Source: Phytophthora quininea (Eukaryota > Oomycota > Peronosporomycetes > Peronosporales > Peronosporaceae). Taken from it: 64,000 nucleotides of DNA. This document shows positions 1 to 10,049 of this stretch, piece after piece. The notes beneath the pieces are model-generated. The model did no database searches and had not been told where the DNA came from. It saw only the letters and a list, made by a program, of their open reading frames with translations. Where the stretch lies: contig JAAVTG010000545.1 in NCBI GenBank assembly GCA_011947345.1, positions 1 to 64,000 on the forward strand, given 5' to 3'. The stretch's first letter is position 1, and every line of letters begins with the position of its first letter. A program made the translations under genes and the position numbers.

Positions 1-1635
1 CACGCTGAGAAGGATGTCAAAGAAGAAAACTCGTGCCGGTTTCTTGGTTACAAGTACGTGGTGAAGAAGAGTGCAGCGTCTGCGGCCAAGATCGTTCCCC
101 ATCGAGACTTTGAGTACCTCGAATCCACGGGATATACGACGTCGAGCAATGGCGAGCGTCTGGGGTTTCACATTGAGCATTCCGTGGAAGTGCCCGGCTT
201 TCCTGACCAACGGGCCTGCAATTCGTCGCGTGTGTTGCGGTCTGTGCGGTATATTTTTCGCCAGGAGAGTGAGCGGATGATGGAGGTGTTTATGCTGGGA
301 ATTTAGAGCTAGCAGGGGCATTGAGCAACGGGGAAATGGTGGCGATCTCTTCAGCATTTCAAAACTCCAGCAGTGTGCGGAGGTTCGTCGCCTTACTGAT
401 GGTCCGTCGTCGACGAGAAAGTATCGAGGTCTTGCAGACATCGCACCACCGCAACTCGGAGTGCAATTTGTGCCATCGCACGAAGCGATTCTTCAGCACT
501 TCTGCGCTTGCAGAATGCGATGTCTGCGGCCAATTCGTCTGCACCAAGTGCCGCAACGACAAGAAGCTGTTTGCTCGTGACGCAACTACGAACGGACTGC
601 TAGGCAAGTTTCAAAAGCTCAGTCGTGCAAAACGTGTGCTTGTTGCAAGCGCCGGCTACGCGCCACCACCGATGCACATGTCGGTGTCACAACAAGTTAT
701 CAGAAACCAGGACGGCGACAAAGCAGGCAGCGTTGGAAGCGGTAGCATGAGTGGACGACGATATTCCGGGTCGTCAAGCAGCAGAGATTCCTCAACGGGC
801 AGCCACTCGAGTCTTCAGCAGCATCCACGGAAAGCGGTCCAGGCCTTGTATACGTTCACCGACGAAGAAGACCGACTGCAAGAAAGGCAGCGACCTGAAA
901 CAAAAAGGCTGCTATGTTCGCAAATGCTAGGACGTTTGGAAGAGCAGACTCAACGACGCCAAATTTCAGGGCAATCTCGCCACGAATTGCCACCCGCGAC
1001 AACACCACCTCTTCCGATCTCGATCCCCAAGGCACGTGGGCGTAGTGGCACAAGCACAAGCAATCCAAGCACATCCTCGGATGATTCAAACTGCTGTAGA
1101 AGACGCCGCAAGGATTTACCTCACACCTCCAAACCCGAGCAAACTGTATCAACAAGACCAGCAGCGCGAACATCCTCATCCAAACCAGCGTCGCCATGAA
1201 CATCACCACCAGAAAAGAGATGCAAGTAAACAGCATGACCACCAGCACGAGCTAGAGCTATCCAGAGGCAACTTTCCACCTTCAAGTCGTGAGAGAGCGA
1301 TAGTTGCGTATCGAGCAGACCGAGAGCTGCTGTCGAGGCAAGGTCGACGACAGCTCGGCGGAACTGCGATCGCACGAGGTGAAGTGGCGCTTGCCAACCC
1401 ATACAGCAGCTCCTACAGCGCCCCTAGCTCGACAATGGTGATTGCTACGAAGAAGACGTTCGCACATTCTGAGCGCGGACTGCGGCGAGGCTATTCGACG
1501 CCCATAGCTTACAACACTCGCTCAAACCTCATGGCGCAGATGATGGAGCTTAGCGCCAAGGCGGAGAGCACTTACAACGCGACGCAGCGCAACGGAGCCT
1601 ATCTGAAGCACCAAATCGAGACGCACAACTGGTAG
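1..1635 (+). pseudogene. START-like/FYVE-like protein, left duplicate copy, 5' end outside window
   Basis: The gene enters from beyond the left edge inside the START-like domain (motifs YLESTGY, GFHIEHSVEVPGFPD, SVRYIFRQES, MEVFMLG), passes through a FYVE-like finger (CHRTK, CDVCGQFVCTKC, about 470-560), and ends in a Ser/Gln/His-rich tail closing with the family motif MMELSAKAEST...TQRNGAYL at about 1540-1620. Against its twin at 24352-26458 it lacks one G in the run near 294-300, two bases near 394, TG near 637 and two G near 1112, so the frame is broken several times and locally scrambled. Some losses cancel others. The last CxxC pair of the finger is out of frame here. It is either a decaying copy or a poorly resolved repeat in the assembly. 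Lipid or membrane binding is inferred from domain type only. Confidence 0.7.
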
Positions 1636-1933
1636 GCAACCGGATCGCCGGAACACCTGATTATTTTCGTTGATCGTGGATGCGACCGGAGATCGGCAAA
1701 AGTAGAGACTCTGCTGCAGCGAGCATTGAAGAAGCCGCTGGAAGAGAAGCCTTGAGGTACACGTGAGCCACAGGGGAGCTATCCATGTCACGGATTAGTT
1801 AAACGAGAAGAGATCCAGATGGCATTTGTCTCGTTTGGCCGCCACAGATCCTCGCACCAGCTTCTCAAAGCGCGTGCTGCTACCAATAGGTCCCTCCACC
1901 CGTTCACCGATTAGTCTCCAATTCGCCGCCCCA

Positions 1934-2686
1934 ATGCTGAATCCGATTCGTCTCAGTGGCCTCGCAGCAGCCGTCGCTGTCGTTGCTGCCCAGCCAACCT
2001 ACGTGTACAAGTTCGACGCAGCCACTGCTGGAGGTGTCGACGGTTCGATTCAAGTCAAGTACGCCGGCGAAGACTCGTCCACGGCCACCATCACCGCCTC
2101 GCTCGATTTCTCGGGCGTCGACCAGGACGAGGTCAAAGCTTTCGACGGCAACTGCACCGAGGACGTCACGAGTTGGAAGTGGCACATCCACACCAAGTGG
2201 AGCTCCACGCAGTCGTCAGACTCGTACAAACAGTGCTCCAAGGCTGCGACCGACAACCACTACGACCCGTTGAAGGCTTGTGGGTCGGCCTCCGAGTACA
2301 TTGCCGAGCCCGAGTGCAAGGCCAAGTCCAAGAGCTACGCCTGCAGTCCGACGAACTACACGAGCGACCCGCTGGTCTGCGAGAAAGGTGATCTGTCGGG
2401 CAAGTTCGGCACCTTCAAGCTTGGCGAGGGCTACACTGTGTCCGAGGAGTGGACGGACGAGCACTACCCGTTGCCTTCCGAAAGCAAGGACTCGTGGAGC
2501 ATCGTGCTTCACGCTGTTTGCGGCAAGGAGGGTCCTCGGATTTCGTGCGCGGTGGGGTCGAAATCGGACGGCATCGATAATCCTACCCAGAAGGAGGACA
2601 CGACGCAGCAGAGCGACCCCAACCAGCAGGACGACCGCAGCTCTGGCGAGGGCACTGTCTCGCCCGGATGCGATGTCAAGGCTTAA
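1934..2686 (+). CDS. Secreted Cu-only superoxide dismutase-like protein A, left copy
   Basis: The product has 250 aa. It starts with an uncharged hydrophobic signal peptide (residues 1-19, likely cleaved before QPTYVYKFD). The fold signature is that of Cu/Zn SOD: WHIHTKW (His84, His86), DNHYDP (His109), CEKGDLSGKFG, SIVLHAVCG (His193) and PRISCAV (Arg202). These supply four copper ligands and the guiding Arg, while zinc-loop ligands are not evident. That is the pattern of the Cu-only SODs known from fungi and oomycetes. Expected role: extracellular dismutation of superoxide. The C-terminal tail is Gln/Asp/Ser-rich and low in complexity. I chose the ATG at 1934, not the in-frame one at 1826, because the signal peptide begins there and the right copy aligns from the same Met. 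First of three tandem paralogues. Confidence 0.85.
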   Translation: MLNPIRLSGLAAAVAVVAAQPTYVYKFDAATAGGVDGSIQVKYAGEDSSTATITASLDFSGVDQDEVKAFDGNCTEDVTSWKWHIHTKWSSTQSSDSYKQCSKAATDNHYDPLKACGSASEYIAEPECKAKSKSYACSPTNYTSDPLVCEKGDLSGKFGTFKLGEGYTVSEEWTDEHYPLPSESKDSWSIVLHAVCGKEGPRISCAVGSKSDGIDNPTQKEDTTQQSDPNQQDDRSSGEGTVSPGCDVKA

Positions 2687-3061
2687 GTTTAGTCGGCTCT
2701 GAGGCTGCTACTTACTACGTGCTCTCTTTTCCATTATCTGTGTTTATTGACTCAATGAACTCCATTTCCTACCTTGTCAAATATGCTTGCTGAGCGTTAG
2801 CTGCGGCGATGAATTTCATTGCGACAAATACACCAACGAGGTTGCGGTCGGTCCAGACTCCAGATAGTATTCGGGCAGCGCACGAGCATCTAGACGTAAG
2901 CTGAACCTCGGCAAACGTGGGGCTTTCAGGTGATTAACGTCCAGGAAGAAGTTTGCTGTTACTCACCGCGCTAGCGGGGTTCACTCGATGCCTTTCTCGA
3001 CGGCATTCATCGATTAGCCGCCCGACCCGAAAGAGCTACTATCACGTTCTCACCTCGGAAG
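2687..3061. other. Intergenic spacer between SOD-like genes A and B
   Basis: 375 bp between two same-strand genes, conserved in the right arm. It should hold the terminator of A and the promoter of B. I see no coding potential and no repeat. Confidence 0.6.
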
Positions 3062-3729
3062 ATGCTGAGCCCCATCCGTGCCACCGCCCTGCTCGCGAGT
3101 CTCACCGTTGCATTGGCCCACCCGGTCTACATCTACAAGTTTGACGCTACGACTGCCGGTGGGGTCGACGGCTCCATCCAAGTCGGGTACGCCGGCGACG
3201 ACTCCTCCACGGCCACCATCACCGCTGCCCTCGACTTCTCCGCTGTCAACCAGACCAAAATCAAGGCATTCGACGGCAACTGCACCGAGGACGTCACGAG
3301 CTACAAGTGGCACATTCACACCAAGTGGAACTCGACCCTGACGTCGGACTCGTTCGCGAAATGCTCCAAGGCCGCCACGGACAACCACTACGACCCACTC
3401 TACGCCTGCGGCCCCAACTCCGAGTACAATACTTCGCCTCAGTGTGCCGGCAAGACTGCGAGCTATGCCTGCACCCCGCAAACTACACGGCCAACCCGCT
3501 GTCGTGTGAGAAGGGCGACTTGTCTGGAAAGTTCGGCGCCTTCAAGCTCAACGACGCGAAGAAGGTGACGGCGGAGTGGACCGACCAGCACTACCCGCTG
3601 CCGTCCGAGAACACAGCGACCTGGAACATCGTGTTGCATGCGGTGTGCGGCACCCAGACTCCGCGTATTTCCTGCGCAGTCGGAACCAAGTCAACCCCAT
3701 CGACGGCCGCCCCTGGCTGCAAGGCGTAG
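3062..3729 (+). CDS. Secreted Cu-only superoxide dismutase-like protein B, left copy (one-base frameshift)
   Basis: Paralogue of A with signal peptide MLSPIRATALLASLTVALA, then HPVYIYKFD. It has the same copper-site motifs: WHIHTKW, DNHYDP, CEKGDLSGKFG, NIVLHAVCG and PRISCAV. Reading stops early because the run CCCC at 3474-3477 has one C fewer than the intact right copy (22225-22893). After that point the correct frame continues to a stop at 3727-3729. It could be a true null allele or an under-called homopolymer. The length without the break would be 222 aa. Role as for A: secreted superoxide-scavenging enzyme, inferred from the fold and ligands. Confidence 0.8.
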
Positions 3730-3887
3730 GTTGATCCACTAAAACTAGCGATTCCCAAAGCGAGCTCTCCATCTCGTGCTGTCAAGTAAAAGACATTCGA
3801 TTTCCACGGAATAGTGTTGATGTGCGCCACGAAGTTTTCCAAGTGCTTGTCCCGCAGTTTCCTCGTCCAAAGGATCGTCAAGCTTTC

Positions 3888-3903
3888 GCATTCCTCACTT
3901 TCC
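3888..3903 (+). promoter_or_regulatory. Oomycete initiator-like element upstream of SOD-like gene C
   Basis: GCATTCCTCACTTTCC lies 39-54 nt before the start codon at 3942 and closely fits the oomycete core promoter (initiator plus flanking element, TCATTYYNCAWTTTNYY). The right copy at 22051-22066 has T where this copy has C in the W position, so it fits better. Confidence 0.5.
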
Positions 3904-3941
3904 AACTTGCTTCCGACGCCTCAAGTATCCCGATCTACGTC

Positions 3942-4579
3942 ATGTTTAGCAAGGCAATCTCTGTTGTCATCTCCATTTGCACCATCGCCACTGCGTTGGC
4001 TCAGCCTGTGTTCATCTACCGATTCGACGCCGCCAACGCCGCCGGGATCGAAGGGGTGATCCATGTCAAGTACGCCGGTGAAGACTCCACCGTCGCCACG
4101 GTCCACGCTGCACTCGATTTCTCACTCCTCAACCAGACCGCAATCCAGTCGTTTGACCGACTGTGCGCTGCCCCGTGACCACATTCGAGTGGCACATCCA
4201 CGTGCGTTGGAGCTCTCCGCTCCGCTCGGCGTCGTTCGGCCAGTGCTCGCTGGCAGACACGGGCAACCACTACGACCCGCTCTTCGCCTGCAGTTCGAAC
4301 TCGGAACACATCAACTCGCCCATTTGCCAGACCAGAAGCAAACGCTACGACTGCACACCTGAGACCTACGCCAAGGACCCGCGCGCGTGCGAGAAGGGAG
4401 ACCTGTCGGGCAAATTTGGGCTGTTGGTGCTGAACGACAAGCGCCAGGCCGGCGGCACGTGGGTCGACAAGCATTTCCCCAAACCGAGCGAGAACAATCT
4501 GAACTGGAGCATCGTGCTGCATGCAGTCTGCGGCAACCACGCCTCCCGCACCGCCTGCGCCGTCGAGCAGCAGGACTAG
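3942..4579 (+). CDS. Secreted Cu-only superoxide dismutase-like protein C, left copy (one-base frameshift)
   Basis: Third member of the tandem trio. It has signal peptide MFSKAISVVISICTIATALA, then QPVFIYRFD. Copper-site motifs are WHIHVRW, GNHYDP, CEKGDLSGKFG and SIVLHAVCG, and the C-terminal Arg motif is ASRTACAV. A run of four C at 4171-4174 is five in the right copy, and this ends the first reading frame after LCAAP. The rest continues in the next frame to the TAG at 4577-4579. Apart from that base this copy looks the better preserved of the two: at 4348-4395 it keeps ETYAKDPRACEKGD, where the right copy is scrambled. Confidence 0.78.
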
Positions 4580-4665
4580 CCAAAGGCACCAGAACGGCAA
4601 CTTGCCTTTTGATAATGGCTACATTTCGGATTTGACTTGAAACTTGTATGCGTTCTTATATCGAC

Positions 4666-6449
4666 ATGCTGCGCCATCACCTTCCTGCTGCTCTCCGGCG
4701 CTTCTCGTCGGCCCCTGCTCGCCGTCTCGACGCCGTCTACCGCCAACTCCTAGAGCTGGAAGCTGCCGCTGATTTCCACGTGACAGAGGCGCAGTCCACG
4801 GCCGTCGCGTTGGCTTCCAGGGGCTTCTCTGTGTTCCTGCACCTCCCCACAGGAGCGGGAAAGAGTTTGGCCTTCCAAGCGCCAGCTCTACTCGCCCCAA
4901 GAGACAAAACGACCCTCGTGGTGTCGCCTTTGATCGCTCTAATGCACGTAGGAGCAAGTAGAAACTGCTAATAGAGACCATACTCACTCTGATTGGGTTG
5001 TATGGGTAGGATCAAGTGGCGGCGCTGAAGCGCAAGGGAGTTCGAGCCGTCCAAGTGACCAGCGAAGACCGCAAGAAATCGGCGCCGTTGACTCAACTGC
5101 TGGCAGGCCAGAGACTCGTATACACAACCCCAGAGTTCCTGCTCCTGAACGGGGAGATGCAAAACTGGCTGAGAGACGCAGAGCGAGCGGATCGACTGGC
5201 TCGCGTCGTGCTGGACGAAGCTCACTGCGTGCTGGAGTGGGGCAACTCTTTCCGTCCGTCGTATCTGGAGCTGAGTCGGTGGAAGACCCGCCACTTCCCA
5301 GACGTCCCCATCACTCTCGCTACAGCCTCCGTATCGGACGAAGACATCGCTCGCTTGGCGGAACTTTTCCAGCTCAAGTTGCTGTCGACGATTCCTATCA
5401 GTGAGGAAGAGCGCGAGTGTGTGGGGATTGAGATGGCGAGTCGGCATGATCAGATGGCGCTGGTGCAGCACGTGACGGACCGAAGCAACTTGAGGGTGGA
5501 GGTCGTCCGCAAGCCGAGACTCGCTGCCAAATGGATCGCTGGACGAGTGCAGAAGGAGACGACGATCGTGTACTGCATGACGAGGAAGGAGGCGGAGGAC
5601 ACGTGTCTGGCACTCGTTCGAGAAGGATGCCACGCAGGAGTGTATCACGGCGGACTGCCTCGCAAACGCCGCGAGTTCGTGCGCAAGCAGTGGATGATGG
5701 GCCAGCTGTCCATTATCTGCGCGACCAGCGCGTTCGGGATGGGGATCGACCGCTCGGACGTGCGCTTCGTGGTGCACCACTCGATTCCGCTGTCGTTGTC
5801 GGCGTACTCGCAGCAAATCGGGCGAAGTGGTCGGGACGGACAGCCGTCGGTGTGTGTTTTGCTGTACTCGGCAGCCGACAAGACTCGAGCGGATGCGCTC
5901 ACAACAGAGAGACTCGATTTGGATGGGACAACCAGTGCCACCTACTCCAATGGAAGCTCCCGGGCAGAACTGGGGGTGTCGTGGCTTTCTGCGAGATGAG
6001 TGCAGGCTGCCGGAAAGAGCTCTTATACGCACACTTTGGCTTTCGTTTCGACACTGCTCACTGTGCCAAGAATTGCAACTGCAACAGTCCGCTGGAGGAT
6101 TCTGCTGAGCAGTGGAGTGATGAAGAACATGAGAACGATCTGAAAACGATGGCGGTGAAAAAGGAAGACGAGGATGTCATACCGAGGTTTGCGATTGAGT
6201 TCCAGTACCAGAAGATCCTGACAGAGTCCAAGCGACTGGGTCTTCCGAAGCGAGAGGCTCTATCTCGACGACTCATTCGGGTGGGAACTGCTGCCTCCTA
6301 TTTATCTTTGCTTCAATTTGCTTACGTAACGAATGCGTGATTAGGATATCCTCGAAGCGGAGCCAGCGTCTGAAGAAGAAATGGCGAGCATGCGAGGGAT
6401 CGGACCAGCTAAAGCGTCCAGGTATTTCAGCATGTTCCAGTTCGACTAG
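4666..6449 (+). CDS. RecQ-family DNA helicase with mitochondrial-type presequence, left copy
   Basis: ATP-dependent 3'-5' DNA helicase family. Three exons: 4666-4947, 5010-6280 and 6345-6449, with GT-AG introns of 62 and 64 bp. Motifs in order: LPTGAGKSL (Walker A), VVLDEAHCVLEWG (DEAH box), ITLATAS, TTIVYCMTRKEAEDTC, FGMGIDRSDVRFVVHH and QQIGRSGRDG (motif VI). A RecQ zinc segment follows (FCEMSAGCRKELL, CAKNCNC), and the last exon encodes a short helix-hairpin-helix/HRDC-like end (MRGIGPAKASRY). The N-terminus MLRHHLPAALRRFSSAPARR is basic, lacks acids and looks like a mitochondrial import signal. One base is missing at the G run 5972-5976 just before the zinc segment, and the right copy has the same gap. 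The full frame would give 552 aa. It converges on the next gene with only 24 bp between stops. Confidence 0.85.
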
Positions 6450-6473
6450 GAGGAAAAGATGGGAACTCTATTG

Positions 6474-7770
6474 TCAAGGCAACGTGGGGCACGGATCTCG
6501 AGGGTCTACAGTGATCCGTTTGGACGCGATGATGCAGACCTTGCAGCAAGATATAGTCACGGGTTTCGCTCGAGCGAACACCTTCCGCTTCACCTGGCAT
6601 TTGTGACACACATGCTGGTTGCAAACTCCGCACGTTCGATACGCAGCTCGTACCAATTTCGTCAGTCGGGGCTTTCTGCCGCACACGTGACACGGGTCGC
6701 GCGCCACTTTCTGTCGGAAGGATTCTCGCAGCCCAGTGACCGAATTCGTCGGCGAAATGGGAGATGCCATCGTCGGTTCGGTGACACGGGAGTCCTCGGA
6801 CAGTTGGGATGCCTCCAGTTTGGAGAAGGTGGCACTTAGGGCGTTCTCTGACAATTGAAGAGCTAGCAGTGTCAACGCTTGGCCTCGGCGATCTCGGTGG
6901 CATTGGCGAGAGACAGCAACATGGAGCAGGTCGCAGCAGTATTGGAACTGCGTTCGCCTGCGTCCATCAAACCTTTGCATACACCCGAACTCCACTTGAA
7001 CTCGATTGTTCGCGAAGGATGCAGCACATCGTCGTCCTGGCATGTTCAAGATTGTTATTCGCAGTGACCTCCGGATAGTCGTTGAGATCCACACTTTTCG
7101 CAAGCAGATAGCCGAAGCGATCTCCATGGCTGTCGACACCACTCCCAATCGATTCGAGGATGCACAAGTCACGGACATCGCCCGTCGTGGAGTCTCCCGT
7201 TCGTGTTGACAGCCATTTCACGGAGAGCTGTCGGAAAGGATCTTGGTTAGACCCTCGCTCGATTTTAGCGAGCACAGCGCAGTCGACAAGGCTCCTGGTC
7301 TGGAAAGTGTCTGCAAGACGGATCTCTTTTCGGGACTTTCCGTGCATCCCGTAGAGCACGTCCTCGAGCGAGCCGTCGATCTTTCCAACACACAACGATG
7401 TCGGCTGTCTCTCCTGATGAGCTCTGCTTTGGTAGACGCCAAGACCGTTGTTGCGCCTTACCAGCTTCCAGTCAAACGGTTCCAGCTCGGGGTAGCCCTG
7501 TCGGCGGTACTCGCTTTCACGAGCAAGGGTTCGTGTGACGATGGTGTGGGCCAAGTTCTTGAACGCTTCGACGTCACCGTCACGAAGCTGCACTTTCGGT
7601 CGAGGCGTTCGAGGCGTTGGGGCTCTCGCAGTCGATCGTGTTTGACGCGACTCCTGCCACCGAGCTTCGAGCTTTTGTCGTAAGGACCCTCCTCTTGGGC
7701 TCTGGACTTCGTCAGGTCGTTGGTCAGACAGCGGCTCCAGCGTCCGTCGCTGCGATCTCTGCTCTTCCAT
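6474..7770 (-). CDS. START-like/FYVE-like protein, subfamily with DPRDPCP C-terminal tag (two one-base breaks)
   Basis: N-terminal basic linker, then the START-like domain (FDWKLVRRNNGLGVYQS, VGKIDGSLEDVLYGMHGKS, DPFRQLSVKWL, CILESIGSGVDSHGDRFGY), a helix (LANATEIAEAKRLTLLAL) and a FYVE-like finger with four CxxC pairs (CHVCGRK, CGVCNQHVCHKC, CCKVC). It ends in VDPRDPCPTLP. The basic R(R/K)HHCR patch of PI3P-binding FYVE domains is replaced by RAAYRTCGVC, so canonical PI3P binding is doubtful. Single missing bases near 6972 (GG run) and 6874 (TT run) break the frame; the duplicated copy at 19041-19481 has the second one intact. The duplication breakpoint (6913) falls inside this gene. Start chosen at MEEQRSQRR, matching the neighbours in layout. 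Confidence 0.72.
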
Positions 7771-8204
7771 GGCTGCCTTGCAGGTCGATCGGACAAGGAG
7801 AATGAGTCGTGCCCATCGAAAGGCAGCGCTCTGCTGGAAAGTAAACTTGTCTGAACGTCTGGATTTGCGTCGTTGCAGGAAGGAACAACACGTGCTCTAA
7901 TATTTTTTTCGCGAGATGGTTTCAGAGCTCTTGAATTGCTCTGGATGTACTGTGGATAGCCCCCTGCGTTTGTCTACGAAACACTCACAGTCATTCACAC
8001 AGTTTGCCTATGGGTCTCAATCATGTGGCATATGCGCGGCTGAGGCCTCTGCGTCTCGAGATGGTGGGAATGCATTCATCGGCCTTTGGGCTGGGCTGAA
8101 CGGACTGCCGTTGCTATTGCCGTTTTTGAATCATGCACAGTTCTTCGAGGTTCATGTGTGACTTTCCTTTCATACAATACTGTTTTTCACGGCTCCATCT
8201 AGCA
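7771..8204. other. Intergenic region upstream of the 6474-7770 gene
   Basis: 434 bp between two minus-strand genes. It must hold the promoter of the gene ending at 6474 and the 3' end of the next one. I see no reading frame or repeat with support. Confidence 0.5.
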
Positions 8205-9498
8205 CTACGGGAGAATTGGGGTTGGAGCGCGAGGGTCGATCTTTAGCCGTTTAGCTGCGAGAATGCACACCTTACAGCACGCGAGCGACACAGGGCCGTT
8301 CCGGCCATACAGTTTGCGTTTGATGAAGCACTTGCCGCACACGCGCTCCTTGCAGATGCTGCACTTGCGGTGGGACGCGCGCACCAGTTTCGACCACGCA
8401 GCTTTCTTGCCACACACAGAGCAGGGAGCTATCGGCGCTTTTAGCTTTTGGCGTTGCCATCGTCCGAAGAACTCACTGACGATGAGATGGTCGACGCCGC
8501 CATGATGTCCACTAGAGATTCCGTCGTCTCGTCATGGTGCGGCAGCTCCTGTTTTTGGTCGTTGCGCTTCTTGGCGTGGTCGAGAGCTAGCGATGTCAGA
8601 CGTCTGCCTTCAGCACTCTGCAGAGACACCTCCATCGAGAGCATCATTGAAACCGAAGCAGCGCCTGCCATAAACGACTGGAGACCGCCACCCAAGTCAA
8701 CGGAACCCTTGGCAAACACGTCGACAACACGGGAACCGGGTTCTTGTCGGTAGATGCAGCACATGTCCATCTTGCCTCGCACTACGTCGCTGTCTTCCGG
8801 CATCGGTGGGCACCCAGGGTGCTCCGTGTGCTTGGCGAGAAGTAGCCGTATCGTCGCCCCCACGAATCCGTGCCCATACCGGTCGACTCGATGTTGAAAA
8901 AGTCTCGGTGGTTTACAAGACGAGCGTCGCCGACTGTCTCCGAGATGAACCACTTGAGCGCGAGTTGTCGAAACGGGTCCTCGTCCGTCCCGCTGTCCAT
9001 GACGTTAAACACTGCGCAGTCCATGTGGCTGTTGTGCAGATACGCCGCAGTCGCGTGCATCTCGTCGCGGGTCTTAGAGTGGGTGCCGTACAAAATGTCT
9101 TCGAGCGTTCCTTCCAGCGAGCCGACTGCCAGCACCGATGGAGACCTTGACGAATGGCTTTCGTCGTTCTCGTCGACCTTGCCCCGCCGCTTGTAGATGT
9201 TCAAGTGCTCGTGGCGCTTGAGCAGCTTCCAGTCCCCGGTACTGGGGTCGGGGTTCCCGAGTTGGCGGTACTCGCACTCGAGCGCGAGCGTCCGAGACAC
9301 GAGGTCGTGGGCCAACTGACGGAACTTGTCGACTTCTTCATCGCTGAGTTGGAGCTGCGGCGACTGTCGAGCGTGTGCGGGCACGGCCTTCGCTCCAAAG
9401 TCCTCGGGTGCGGTTCGGCGTCGGTCGACCAGTTTTGGCGGAAGAGTAGCCTCCTCGGGCAGAGATGCAGTTCGTCGTGTGGGTGCCGACTCGGGCAT
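8205..9498 (-). CDS. START-like/FYVE-like protein, DPR-tag subfamily (two one-base breaks)
   Basis: Same architecture as its neighbours: START-like domain from about residue 50 (GDWKLLKRHEHLNIYKRR, VGSLEGTLEDILYGTHSKT, DPFRQLALKWF, GRRYGYF), then a helical linker and a FYVE-like finger (CGKKAAWSKLVRASHRKCSICKERVCGKC, CCKVC), ending IDPRAPTPILP. One base is missing near 8837-8842 (TTCTCG, expected one more pyrimidine) and one near 8436-8449 (between AAAAGC and TAAAAGCG). With both restored the frame is continuous. Start chosen at MPESAPTRR. The finger has RASHRKC where canonical FYVE has the HHCR patch. Function beyond zinc and possible lipid binding is not readable. Confidence 0.72.
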
Positions 9499-10049
9499 GA
9501 TGCAGGCGCGATAAAGGGGTCAAGTTCGACTCTGACGCACCAAAAGATGAGGGGATCCACTTGAGCCGCGCGAAGCCAGAGCCGGAGTCGCCATCGGCAG
9601 TCGCTAGTCGCGTAGCTCATTTTCACGAGAAGCAGCAGGACTCACTGTCCCATTGGTTGCGGCCACATGACTGCCTGATGCACGAGGAATTGAAGAGCTC
9701 TCTACACGGATTTCGTGGTGAATTCCAGCGCAGCTCGGCCAGATGTCGGTTGCGGAAGAGCTTTACAATGTTGGTTGCGGTGCAAGTAAGGTCCATGAAC
9801 GGCGAAAACCTGGCGGGTCAAGCGATTAGTGGCGTTGTTTCTCTGCTTATTTGCCTGCGCTTGACGGCCTCACGTACGTTAGCGACGTCGGAGCCACAGC
9901 TTCTAGGGCAGAAGTACTCGGCTGGACGGACACCAAGTTTCAGGTCGATAACACTGGAGCTCTCCTGGCGTGGGGCTTGTTTGACTTGCATGGGCTGGCT
10001 TTCGGGCGCTCCTGCATTGTTACGGATACAGCACTCTACTCGATCTAGC
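9499..10049. other. Intergenic region between two minus-strand START/FYVE genes
   Basis: 551 bp. Candidate promoter of the gene at 8205-9498 and 3' flank of the gene at 10050-11435. The ORFs crossing it run antisense into the flanking genes and have no family signature. Confidence 0.5.

Larger units (their letters stand above)
1..6913 (+). repeat. Left arm of a large inverted segmental duplication
   Basis: Position 1 pairs with 25999 and position 6913 with 19041, in opposite orientation. Gene order, intergenic DNA and intron positions are all shared. At the inner edge, 6901-6913 is the exact reverse complement of 19041-19053 and identity stops abruptly at 6914/19040. The arm continues past the left edge of the window. 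Translated differences are few (for example about six residues in 327 of the RecQ exon), so the event is recent or the two arms are haplotypes joined head to head by the assembler. Confidence 0.93.

Noticed and set aside
1934..4579. SOD-like proteins as RXLR or crinkler effectors
   Set aside because: They have signal peptides, but no RXLR-dEER or LFLAK motif follows. The conserved fold is that of a superoxide dismutase.
4968..6032. 354-aa minus-strand open frame
   Set aside because: It lies antisense to the RecQ helicase exon and has no family similarity. Long antisense frames are expected in GC-rich coding DNA.
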